A stretch of 7,218 nucleotides of DNA from Candidatus Saccharicenans sp. (lineage in GTDB: Bacteria > Acidobacteriota > Aminicenantia > Aminicenantales > Saccharicenantaceae), in NCBI GenBank assembly GCA_024653405.1, contig JANLGB010000109.1:1-7218 (forward strand). The letters run 5' to 3'. Each line of letters begins with the position of its first letter. The first letter of the stretch is position 1. A program made the position numbers and the translations under genes. Of the stretch, positions 1-5,364 are shown piece by piece. The notes beneath the pieces were generated by a model. The model was not told the origin of the DNA, ran no database searches, and saw nothing but the letters and a program-made list of their open reading frames with translations.

Positions 1-438
1 ATTGGCATCTATGTAGGGAATAAATTCCTGGAAGAAAAAGTCCTCGTAGCGAACCTTGTTCTGATAATCATTGATATACCAGCTCACTCCCCCATCAGGC
101 ATTACGATAATCATCGGCGGAATCTGCCGCTCGGCGATGGCTCTATCGGCGGTCAGGTTTACCTCGCCAAATTGAAGCCAGCCCGTGTCATTATCAGTAT
201 AACCGTGGAGCAGGTAGACCACCGGGTAGCGACGGCTGGAAGTTTGATAATCGGGAGGTAAATAAATGGTATAGCGCACTTCCTTCCCCAGTATCTTGCT
301 CTGGACGGTCAACCCTTCCAGAACCTGTCCGTTAATAATCCCCGTTTCTGCGAAACCAGCTCTTATAAAGGATAAGAGAATAATGGACAGAGTGATTAAA
401 CTGATTACCTGTCTGTTAATAACCCTTTCTCTTTCCAT
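1..438 (-). CDS. Exported putative esterase (alpha/beta hydrolase, esterase D/enterochelin esterase-like), 5' part only
   Basis: The first 146 codons of a secreted alpha/beta-hydrolase; the rest lies beyond the left edge. ATG at 438 is preceded by AAAGGAG (454-448) with a 9-base spacer. Residues 1-30 form a Sec signal peptide: basic start with R3, R5 and R9, a hydrophobic core around 11-25, and probable cleavage after A30 in AGFA|E. The mature part begins like the PF00756 putative esterase family: the RYTIYLPPDY strand (55-64), RYPVVYLLHGYTDN (70-83) with the oxyanion-region HG, PPMIIVMPDGG (107-117), and the YEDFFFQEFIPYID helix (131-144). The nucleophile elbow GxSxG and the catalytic Asp and His would lie in the missing part, so activity cannot be judged. 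Family members hydrolyse esters of carbohydrates, siderophores or acyl groups; the substrate here is unknown. Family assignment is firm. Confidence 0.9.
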   Translation of the reverse strand, partial: MERERVINRQVISLITLSIILLSFIRAGFAETGIINGQVLEGLTVQSKILGKEVRYTIYLPPDYQTSSRRYPVVYLLHGYTDNDTGWLQFGEVNLTADRAIAERQIPPMIIVMPDGGVSWYINDYQNKVRYEDFFFQEFIPYIDAN

Positions 439-447
439 TTATCCAGT

Positions 448-454
448 CTCCTTT
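448..454 (-). promoter_or_regulatory. Ribosome binding site of the esterase gene
   Basis: AAAGGAG on the minus strand, 9 bases before ATG 438. It fixes the esterase start. A possible -10 (GATAAT, 468-463) lies just upstream but has no convincing -35. Confidence 0.7.
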
Positions 455-473
455 CTTCCTAAATTATCAAAAG

Positions 474-495
474 GGTCGGGGCACCCCGCCCGACC
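474..495. repeat. GC-rich inverted repeat in the esterase/cupin divergent spacer
   Basis: A perfect 7-bp inverted repeat, GGTCGGG (474-480) and CCCGACC (489-495), surrounds the 8-base centre GCACCCCG in an otherwise less GC-rich spacer. It lies where the -35 region of the esterase gene would be, next to the possible -10 at 468-463. It could be an operator, or one copy of a dispersed intergenic palindrome. Only one copy is visible here, so the repeat-family idea is untested. Confidence 0.4.
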
Positions 496-623
496 GGCCT
501 GTCTTGCTGAAGCATTTCAAAAGTTCATTAAACAATTTACAGCCACTTATACAACAGACCGTTCCTTTGAGTCAAAGAGACCGATGTCCCCATAAGCCGG
601 GAGAACCTGAAGAATAAAATCTA

Positions 624-632
624 TGTTATAAT
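624..632 (+). promoter_or_regulatory. Extended -10 promoter element, probably for the cupin gene
   Basis: TGTTATAAT is a perfect TGn plus TATAAT. No good -35 is seen, as is usual for extended -10 promoters. Transcription would start near 639 and give a leader of about 94 bases before the cupin ATG. An almost identical element (TGTTATGAT, 6851-6859) precedes the amidohydrolase gene. Confidence 0.5.
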
Positions 633-732
633 AGATGAGCAACAATAAAGTTAATATAAACTCATAAGGCCCACAGGCGCATAAAGGGGGGTCTCAAGCT
701 AAAGTCTAATGCCAACATAAAGGAAGGAAAAC

Positions 733-1065
733 ATGATTGAAAAAACTTATCATTTTACCCGCACCTCAGACAAGCTGATCGAAAAAATTATTGCCGACGA
801 CAACCTGGCCCTCAATCACATGGTACTAAACCAGGGCCAGGCCCTGCCCGAACATTTTTCTAACTCCAACGTCTATATGATCGTCATCCGAGGCACCATA
901 ACCCTACAGTTGGCAGAACAACCGGCCCGGAGTTATCCGGCCGGCACCATAATCAACATCCCCTACAACATCAAGATGAACGTTAGCAACCAGGCAACGG
1001 AAACCCTGGAATTTTTCGTGGTCAAAGCTCCCAGCCCGGCTTTTTTTGAGCAGAAAAAAACCTGA
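733..1065 (+). CDS. Small single-domain cupin protein
   Basis: 110 residues, about the size of one conserved beta-barrel cupin. ATG 733 follows AGGAAGG (721-727) at a 5-base spacing. The two cupin motifs are recognisable by spacing: motif 1 spans G35 to G54 (GQALPEH...VIRG) and motif 2 spans G71 to N86 (GTIINIPYNI...N). The usual ligands are mostly gone. H41 is kept, but the second His is S43, the Glu is V47 and the motif 2 His position is M82. An ordinary mononuclear Fe/Mn site is therefore unlikely; a ligand-binding or structural role is possible, or another geometry using E40 or H41. No signal peptide, so cytoplasmic. Function unknown. It stands alone: divergent from the esterase, followed by 282 bases without a gene. 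Confidence 0.85.
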   Translation: MIEKTYHFTRTSDKLIEKIIADDNLALNHMVLNQGQALPEHFSNSNVYMIVIRGTITLQLAEQPARSYPAGTIINIPYNIKMNVSNQATETLEFFVVKAPSPAFFEQKKT

Positions 1066-1296
1066 TGGCCATACCAGCAGCCAGCGGATGGCCGAAAATA
1101 ATTAACTGCACCAACCAAGATGCCAGGCATTGAGCAACGCTGCTTCCCCGGATACCAGACACTTGGCCTGACAGCTTCCGTCCCGGAGGCGACTCCCGCT
1201 TGGCTTTAGGAGTGGATAAACAAAAAGCTTCTCATAATCTTCTCTGATGATAAAGGCTCATTCCCCTTAGAAAGCCACAAACCGATTTAGAAAAAG

Positions 1297-1311
1297 CCAG
1301 CAGCCTGCTGG
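1297..1311. repeat. 15-bp palindrome overlapping the tRNA-Pro promoter -35 box
   Basis: CCAGCAG, a single C at 1304, then CTGCTGG: a perfect 7+7 inverted repeat. Its right end shares three bases with the -35 box at 1309-1314. The position suits an operator, but no regulator is visible here and chance cannot be excluded. Confidence 0.35.
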
Positions 1312-1337
1312 ACATAATCGGCTGATTAATCTATAAT
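1309..1337 (+). promoter_or_regulatory. Sigma70-type promoter of tRNA-Pro
   Basis: The -35 TGGACA (1309-1314, 5 of 6 matches) and -10 TATAAT (1332-1337, 6 of 6) are separated by exactly 17 bases. Predicted initiation near 1344 is only a few bases before the mature 5' end of the tRNA at 1348, typical for a stable-RNA promoter. Confidence 0.8.
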
Positions 1338-1347
1338 TTCCAACCTG

Positions 1348-1422
1348 CGGGGAGTAGCGCAGCCTGGCCAGCGCACAGCGTTCGGGACGCTGGGGTCGTG
1401 GGTTCAAATCCCACCTCCCCGA
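1348..1422 (+). tRNA. tRNA-Pro, anticodon CGG
   Basis: A complete cloverleaf. Acceptor CGGGGAG (1348-1354) pairs with CTCCCCG (1415-1421), discriminator A1422. D stem GCGC (1357-1360) pairs with GCGC (1371-1374) around a 10-base loop. Anticodon stem CAGCG (1376-1380) pairs with CGCTG (1388-1392) around TTCGGGA, placing anticodon CGG at 1383-1385 (reads CCG). T stem GTGGG (1398-1402) pairs with CCCAC (1410-1414) around TTCAAAT. C1-G72 and the overall sequence match bacterial proline tRNAs. The 3' CCA is not encoded (A1422 is followed by TTT), so a CCA-adding enzyme is required. No hairpin terminator follows, only T-rich sequence. Confidence 0.97.
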
Positions 1423-1510
1423 TTTTCTTTATCACTTCTCCTTAACCTTTAATTCCCCTCGAACCCAGCCAGCAACATCTTTCTTTTTATCCTCCCCCAT
1501 CTACTCGAAA

Positions 1511-1592
1511 GGTCGAACTCTTTAATCAAAACAGAGTTTCCTCCTGTCTCCCATTGAGTGCCGACCAAATCGCTGCCTTTCGGGGTTCGACC
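1511..1592. repeat. Long-spaced inverted repeat upstream of the macro-domain gene
   Basis: GGTCGAAC (1511-1518) is the exact reverse complement of GTTCGACC (1585-1592). In RNA the match extends inward with G-U and G-C pairs to about 11 positions. The arms enclose 66 bases, lie upstream of the proposed promoter (1618-1645), and flank the TTG of the rejected longer frame. Role unknown. Confidence 0.3.
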
Positions 1593-1617
1593 GCTCTCCA
1601 AGCTAAAAAATTTTCTG

Positions 1618-1645
1618 TTGTAATTTTTGCCCGATTAAGTATATT
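1618..1645 (+). promoter_or_regulatory. Candidate sigma70 promoter of the macro-domain gene
   Basis: TTGTAA (1618-1623, 4 of 6 matches) and TATATT (1640-1645, 5 of 6) with a 16-base spacer. Predicted initiation near 1652 gives a leader of about 25 bases that contains the Shine-Dalgarno site, which fits translation from ATG 1677. The -35 is imperfect. Confidence 0.45.
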
Positions 1646-1659
1646 CAAATTGTATCTTA

Positions 1660-1666
1660 AAGGAGG
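1660..1666 (+). promoter_or_regulatory. Ribosome binding site that sets the macro-domain start
   Basis: AAGGAGG, close to full complementarity with the 16S rRNA 3' end, 10 bases before ATG 1677. The same frame is open back to TTG 1554, but that codon has no comparable site. Confidence 0.8.
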
Positions 1667-1676
1667 GCCTGGCCTT

Positions 1677-2216
1677 ATGATTAAGGAAATTTCTGGGGTA
1701 ATTATCGAGTGTCTTCAGGGGAATATCACCGACCAGCCAGATATGACGGCCATCGTCAACGCCGCCAACGCCCAATTGCGCCCAGGTGGCGGTGTGGCCG
1801 GGGCTATCCATCGGGCAGCCGGACCCGGTCTGGAAGAGGAATGCCAGAAGTACGCCCCGATCGAACCGGGGCAGGCCGTCATTACCGCAGGCCATAACCT
1901 GCCCAACAAATATGTTATCCATACCCTAGGACCGGTTTACGGGGTGGACAAGCCCGAAGACAAGCTGCTGGCCGACTGCTACCGCAATTCTCTTCTCCTG
2001 GCTGAAGAACACGGCCTTGATTCCATTGCCTTCCCAGCCATATCCACCGGAGTATTCCGCTACCCCCTGGAAAAAGCAACCGAAGTCGCTCTCAAGACCG
2101 TGCTGGAAATAATCCCGCAATTGAAGCAAGTGAAAAAAATCAGGTTTGTTCTCTTCAGTGAGTCCGACCTGTTGGTCTATGAAGCCGAGCTAACCCGGTT
2201 GACGGCTGGAGGTTGA
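1677..2216 (+). CDS. Macro-domain protein (ADP-ribose binding, possible ADP-ribosyl hydrolase)
   Basis: 179 residues, one macro domain with little else, the usual size for stand-alone bacterial members. Conserved parts appear in order: GNIT (15-18), AIVNAAN (25-31), the glycine-rich GGGVAGAIHRAAG (37-49), VIHTLGPVYG (80-89) and the phosphate loop FPAISTGVFRYP (119-130). The family binds ADP-ribose; many members remove ADP-ribose from acidic residues or deacetylate O-acetyl-ADP-ribose. In YmdB/MacroD-type enzymes the glycine-rich loop reads GGGVDG, with a catalytic Asp; here that position is A41, so hydrolase activity is uncertain although binding should be intact. N28 and N31 are present. Start chosen by Shine-Dalgarno; the extra 41 codons from TTG 1554 match no part of the domain. 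No ADP-ribosyltransferase is encoded nearby, so it is not an evident toxin-antitoxin pair. Confidence 0.92.
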   Translation: MIKEISGVIIECLQGNITDQPDMTAIVNAANAQLRPGGGVAGAIHRAAGPGLEEECQKYAPIEPGQAVITAGHNLPNKYVIHTLGPVYGVDKPEDKLLADCYRNSLLLAEEHGLDSIAFPAISTGVFRYPLEKATEVALKTVLEIIPQLKQVKKIRFVLFSESDLLVYEAELTRLTAGG

Positions 2217-2601
2217 AGTTTAAATATCCTCATCATAACCTAATCAGTTGAAACATCCAGTCAACACCCGTGGATCGTTTCCGGTCGGCTCCGGAAATAG
2301 GCTGGGTCGGCAATTTCCCACACAACCTGGACCTACAATTTAATTTAATTCAACCCACTAATTGAACGGACCGATTTTCCACCCAGCCAGCAGGAGCGGT
2401 CATCCTGTCGCCTTTAACTGATTTTTCTTACCTGTTTTTTTTCTAAGCTGCCGGCAAAACTCCAGTTTAAAAACGGTCAGGGTTATATCTCTGCTATGGG
2501 TTTTTCTCACTACACAGCCCCGGCCTTTTTCCGTTGCTAACTTATTGAAATGGCAAGATTCAGGGCGTATAATAATTGCCATTTTAATCAACTTTAATCA
2601 G
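2217..2601. other. Intergenic region between macro-domain and MFS genes, with one small hairpin
   Basis: No gene is supported here. A stem TTTCCGG (2278-2284) / CCGGAAA (2291-2297) with a 6-base loop lies about 60 bases after the macro-domain stop. It has no T-run after it, so it is only a weak terminator candidate. CAGGA (2391-2395) / TCCTG (2403-2407) is a shorter hairpin. T-rich runs at about 2421-2443 follow no strong stem. The MFS promoter occupies 2545-2573. Confidence 0.4.
2545..2573 (+). promoter_or_regulatory. Near-consensus sigma70 promoter of the MFS gene
   Basis: TTGAAA (2545-2550, 5 of 6) and TATAAT (2568-2573, 6 of 6) with an ideal 17-base spacer. Initiation is expected near 2580, about 22 bases before ATG 2602. 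The TTG that opens the longer reading frame is the first half of this -35 box and would not be transcribed from here. Confidence 0.75.
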
Positions 2602-3882
2602 ATGCAGCAAGAAATCAACGGTGCCAGTCAGCAGTTTCTGACTCGCCTTCTGGCCCTTGGCAAAAAATTTTCCTGGAAACAGACTTTCTACGCCCTAAGG
2701 TATCCGAATTACCGTCTCTGGTTCTGGGGCCAGTTAATTTCGGTCTTCGGTTCCTGGATGCAGATGACGGCCCAGGCCTTCCTGATTTACGAAAGCACCC
2801 GCTCCCCAGCTTACCTGGGTTATGCCGGTTTTGCTGCCGGCCTGCCCACCTGGCTGTTCATGCTCTACGGGGGCGTGGTAGCTGACCGTATCCCCCGCCG
2901 CCGGATCCTGATCCTGACCCAGACGGTCATGATGCTCCTGGCTTTTGTCCTAGCTGCCCTGGTCTTCCTGCACCTGGTTAAGCCCTGGCACATCATCATT
3001 CTGGCCTTTTGTTCCGGCATAGTCAACGCCTTTGATGCTCCGGCCCGACAGGCTTTTGTCATGGAAATGATTGAGCCTGAGGCCTTGACCAATGCCATTG
3101 CCCTGAACTCGGCCATGTTCAATTCGGCCCAAGCCCTGGGTCCGGCCGTGGGTGGAATAATCTATGCCTCTCTGGGGCCGGCCTGGTGTTTTACCATCAA
3201 TGGCCTTAGCTTTATTGCCGTGATCATGGCCCTGGCCTTGATGAAGTTAAAGCCATTTGAGCCCCGGTTGACAGAAAATTCGGTGATCGAAGACCTGAAA
3301 GAAGGGATGAGATACGTTATCAACCACCGGACGATCAGGCTTCTGGTGCTAACTGTGGCCATGACCACTCTTTTCGGCCGGGCCTTCATCACCCTGCTTC
3401 CGGCCTGGGCGGTGCAGGTGTTACACGGGGATGCCAGGACTAACGGCTTTCTTCAAACCGCAACTGGAGTTGGAGCTCTGGCCGGAGCCCTGTTCATCGC
3501 CTCCTTCAGCCACCACCTGTCCCGGGGAAAGCTCCTGAGCCTGGGCACACTTTTCTACCCAATGGCTATTATTCTCTTTGCCCTATCGCGTTTCCTTCCG
3601 CTGTCCCTGGTTCTACTGCTCATTTCGGGATTTGGGGTCATCATCATCTATAACCTGTGCAACTCCCTGGTTCAAATCGAGACGCCGGAAAAGATGCGGG
3701 GCCGGGTGATGAGCATCTACAGTTTTGTCTTTTTCGGCCTGATGCCTTTTGCCGCTCTGTGGATCGGGGCAGCGGCCAACCACTTCGGCGAAAAGCTGCC
3801 GATCCTGGCTTCGGCCTCTATTTTCCTCATCTATTCCGCCGCCATCTTTTTCTTCGGTACCCAGCTCCGGAAATTACGATAA
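2602..3882 (+). CDS. MFS transporter, 12 transmembrane helices (MFS_3/EntS-like exporter)
   Basis: 426 residues from ATG 2602, normal for the family. Twelve hydrophobic helices can be drawn, six on each side of a cytoplasmic loop near 220-250. The PF05977-type signature is clear: RYPNYRLWFWGQLIS leading into GSWMQ (33-54), motif A GGVVADRIPRRR (90-101) in the loop after helix 2, and EKMRGRVMS (363-371) before helix 11. Relatives are proton-driven exporters of siderophores or drugs; the substrate cannot be read from sequence. Residues 1-25 are a poorly conserved cytoplasmic lead. A longer frame starts at TTG 2545, but that TTG is inside the -35 box, so ATG 2602 is preferred. No Shine-Dalgarno precedes 2602; the leader is A/T-rich, unlike the neighbouring genes. 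No partner gene is adjacent, and the gene converges on the DUF362 gene. Confidence 0.92.
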   Translation: MQQEINGASQQFLTRLLALGKKFSWKQTFYALRYPNYRLWFWGQLISVFGSWMQMTAQAFLIYESTRSPAYLGYAGFAAGLPTWLFMLYGGVVADRIPRRRILILTQTVMMLLAFVLAALVFLHLVKPWHIIILAFCSGIVNAFDAPARQAFVMEMIEPEALTNAIALNSAMFNSAQALGPAVGGIIYASLGPAWCFTINGLSFIAVIMALALMKLKPFEPRLTENSVIEDLKEGMRYVINHRTIRLLVLTVAMTTLFGRAFITLLPAWAVQVLHGDARTNGFLQTATGVGALAGALFIASFSHHLSRGKLLSLGTLFYPMAIILFALSRFLPLSLVLLLISGFGVIIIYNLCNSLVQIETPEKMRGRVMSIYSFVFFGLMPFAALWIGAAANHFGEKLPILASASIFLIYSAAIFFFGTQLRKLR

Positions 3883-4201
3883 CCCTATCACCTGTCTCGT
3901 CGGCAAAATTCCAGTTAGCAAAATTTTTTTGAAGTTTATAAGCTTTTTCCAGCGACTGCGGAACCCAAGTTGCCGAAGGTCAAAACGGCTGGCCATGGCT
4001 TTCCAGCCAACTTTCTATCTATTAAGCTTCCGGCCGGAGTCTTGGGGATGAGCAGGAATTTTTCCGGGCGACACCGAAATTAAGCCCCAAGACAGGAGGC
4101 AGGATACTCCCTTCAGCTGACTCACAATTAAACAACCCGGAAATTGCCACAACCCAGTAGTTCAAGCAGCGCTTAAAATCTCACTCGGGGACCGGGACCG
4201 G
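3883..4201. other. Convergent intergenic region with several inverted repeats
   Basis: No gene is supported between the MFS and DUF362 3' ends. Structures seen are GGCTGG (3987-3992) / CCAGCC (4003-4008) with a 10-base loop, a 10-bp palindrome TCCGGCCGGA (4029-4038), and a 9-bp inverted repeat listed separately. On the minus strand, 4177-4171 / 4167-4161 can form a 7-pair stem with a 3-base loop and one G-U pair, about 25 bases after the DUF362 stop. None has a good T-run, so no standard intrinsic terminator can be named, although transcripts from both sides must end here. Confidence 0.45.
4039..4093. repeat. 9-bp perfect inverted repeat with a 37-base loop
   Basis: GTCTTGGGG (4039-4047) and CCCCAAGAC (4085-4093) are exact reverse complements. 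AATTT (4057-4061) and AAATT (4077-4081) can pair inside the loop, giving a two-part stem. It abuts the 10-bp palindrome at 4029-4038. Its place between two converging genes suggests a bidirectional transcript-end structure, by position only. Confidence 0.45.
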
Positions 4202-5278
4202 CTAAAAATCTTTAATTTCCACCAGCTCATATTTCTGGCTGCCCAGGCCGATCTTTTCTCCGTAGGCCAGCTGAACCGACCAGTCGATGTTATAGCCCTT
4301 CTTGAAAGCATCCTGGCCAGCCACTTTGAGCACCAGGTCAATCGAAGCCCGGTCCACCGCCACCGGGTCCAGCGAGCCGACCAGGCCCACATCTTCCACT
4401 ATAGCCGGCTGGTTCTTGGCCATACAATCACAGTCCTTGGTCACCTGAAGGATGAAATTGATAAAGCCGATTTTATGCTGAAAATGGTTCTTGACCGACA
4501 GAGCATATTCGGCCATCTTTTCCTGCAGCCGGCGGGAATCTTCGTCCCACTTCATCTTGATGGCCCCATACTTGCAGACCACCAGGCACTCGCCACAACC
4601 GATGCATTTCTCATCATCAATCATCACGTAGCTTTCGGCCTGGACCATGGCCTCGGCCGGGCAATACCTGATACAGACGCCGCAGTTCCGGCACTGCTTG
4701 GTGTTCACTCTGGGATGAACTACCGAATGCTGGTCCAGTTTGCCCGCCCGGGAAGCGCAACCCATGCCCAGGTTCTTGATGGCCGCACCCACCCCGCTCT
4801 GGACGTGCCCGGTAACATGAGTAAGGCAGAGCATAACATCCGAGTGCAGGAAGGCGCTGGCAATCCGGGAAGACTGGATTCTCTGTCCCTCAATCTTGAC
4901 TTCCGTTTTCTCCCGGCCGACCAGGCCGTCGGCAATGATGACCGGTATCTTGACCACGTCCGGAGTGAAACCGTGCTCCCAGGCCAGGCGGATGTGGTCC
5001 ACCGAATTTGACCTGTTGCCCACGTAGAGAGTGTTGCTGTCAGAGAGGAAAGCCCGTTGGCTCTTTTTCAGAACCTCATCTATAATCCCGGTCAACCAGC
5101 GAGGCTTAATATGCCCGGTGTTGTTTTTTTCTCCGAAATGAATCTTCAAGGCAACAAAATCTTCGGGCTCGATTTTCTCGTTTAAGCCGAGGGCCAGGTA
5201 GATGGCCCTGGCTTTCCGGGCAATGACTGCAGCCTCTTCCTCCCGGCTGGCCTTGATAAAATAAACTTTCTTTCTCAT
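4202..5278 (-). CDS. DUF362 protein with two [4Fe-4S] ferredoxin clusters
   Basis: 358 residues from ATG 5278. Residues 1-180 are a typical DUF362 domain: KVYFIKA (4-10), VALKIHFGE (42-50), LSDSNTLYVGNRSN (78-91), and THVTGH...SGVGAAIKNLGMGCASRAGK (153-180). Two ferredoxin motifs follow, each C-x2-C-x2-C-x3-C: C196/C199/C202/C206 and C225/C228/C231/C235. The C-terminal part holds KDCDC (281-285) and LVGSLDPVAVDRASIDLV (299-316), also family hallmarks. No signal peptide or membrane segment, so a cytoplasmic redox protein is expected, mainly in anaerobes; the reaction is not established. A GTG at 5293 opens the frame five codons earlier, but it lies inside the AGGTGG (5295-5290) that serves as ribosome binding site for ATG 5278. 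It sits 86 bases after the aminotransferase gene, same strand, probably in one operon. Confidence 0.92.
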   Translation of the reverse strand: MRKKVYFIKASREEEAAVIARKARAIYLALGLNEKIEPEDFVALKIHFGEKNNTGHIKPRWLTGIIDEVLKKSQRAFLSDSNTLYVGNRSNSVDHIRLAWEHGFTPDVVKIPVIIADGLVGREKTEVKIEGQRIQSSRIASAFLHSDVMLCLTHVTGHVQSGVGAAIKNLGMGCASRAGKLDQHSVVHPRVNTKQCRNCGVCIRYCPAEAMVQAESYVMIDDEKCIGCGECLVVCKYGAIKMKWDEDSRRLQEKMAEYALSVKNHFQHKIGFINFILQVTKDCDCMAKNQPAIVEDVGLVGSLDPVAVDRASIDLVLKVAGQDAFKKGYNIDWSVQLAYGEKIGLGSQKYELVEIKDF

Positions 5279-5289
5279 CACGAACCCCG

Positions 5290-5295
5290 CCACCT
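5290..5295 (-). promoter_or_regulatory. Ribosome binding site that sets the DUF362 start
   Basis: AGGTGG on the minus strand (5 of 6 to AGGAGG), 11 bases before ATG 5278. A GGGG run (5287-5284) lies nearer and may also pair. The upstream GTG (5293-5291) overlaps this site and is therefore an unlikely start. Confidence 0.55.
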
Positions 5296-5339
5296 AAAAA
5301 CCATTCAGAACAATAATCAGCCTGATGGACAACCTGGTC

Positions 5340-5353
5340 GGTTGCCGGCAACC
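5340..5353. repeat. 14-bp perfect palindrome between aminotransferase and DUF362 genes
   Basis: GGTTGCC followed directly by GGCAACC, with no central spacer. It lies 12 bases after the aminotransferase stop and about 60 before the DUF362 start. CAACCTG in its right half (5349-5355) recurs as a direct repeat at 5330-5336, and ATCAG-C-CTGAT (5316-5326) is a further small palindrome nearby. With no loop bases it suits a dimeric protein site better than an RNA hairpin. Role unproven. Confidence 0.45.
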
Positions 5354-5364
5354 TGCACCGTCCT

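Noticed and set aside
296..595. 99-codon plus-strand frame
   Set aside because: It runs antisense through the start and signal peptide of the esterase, has no ribosome site and no recognisable domain.
1038..1062. A/T hairpin TTTTTTT-N6-AAAAAAA at the cupin 3' end as a terminator
   Set aside because: It lies inside the coding frame, the stem is nearly all A-T, and no T-run follows.
1581..1600. GGGGTTCGACC resembling a tRNA T-arm, suggesting a tRNA remnant or attachment site
   Set aside because: The flanks do not pair to form a T stem, no acceptor or anticodon arm is found, and no integrase is present.
1677..2216. Macro-domain gene as the antitoxin of a DarT-like toxin pair
   Set aside because: No ADP-ribosyltransferase gene is adjacent; it is flanked by a tRNA and a transporter.
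2421..2443. T-rich stretch as an intrinsic terminator
   Set aside because: No stable GC-rich stem lies directly before it.
2400..2591. 63-codon minus-strand frame before the MFS gene
   Set aside because: No Shine-Dalgarno, it overlaps the strong MFS promoter, and its composition looks like chance.
2545..2601. TTG start for the MFS gene adding 19 residues
   Set aside because: The TTG is part of the -35 box of a near-consensus promoter and has no ribosome site; the added residues are not a family feature.
4475..5011. 178-codon plus-strand frame
   Set aside because: Antisense shadow of the DUF362 gene, whose minus-strand product carries clear Fe-S and family motifs.
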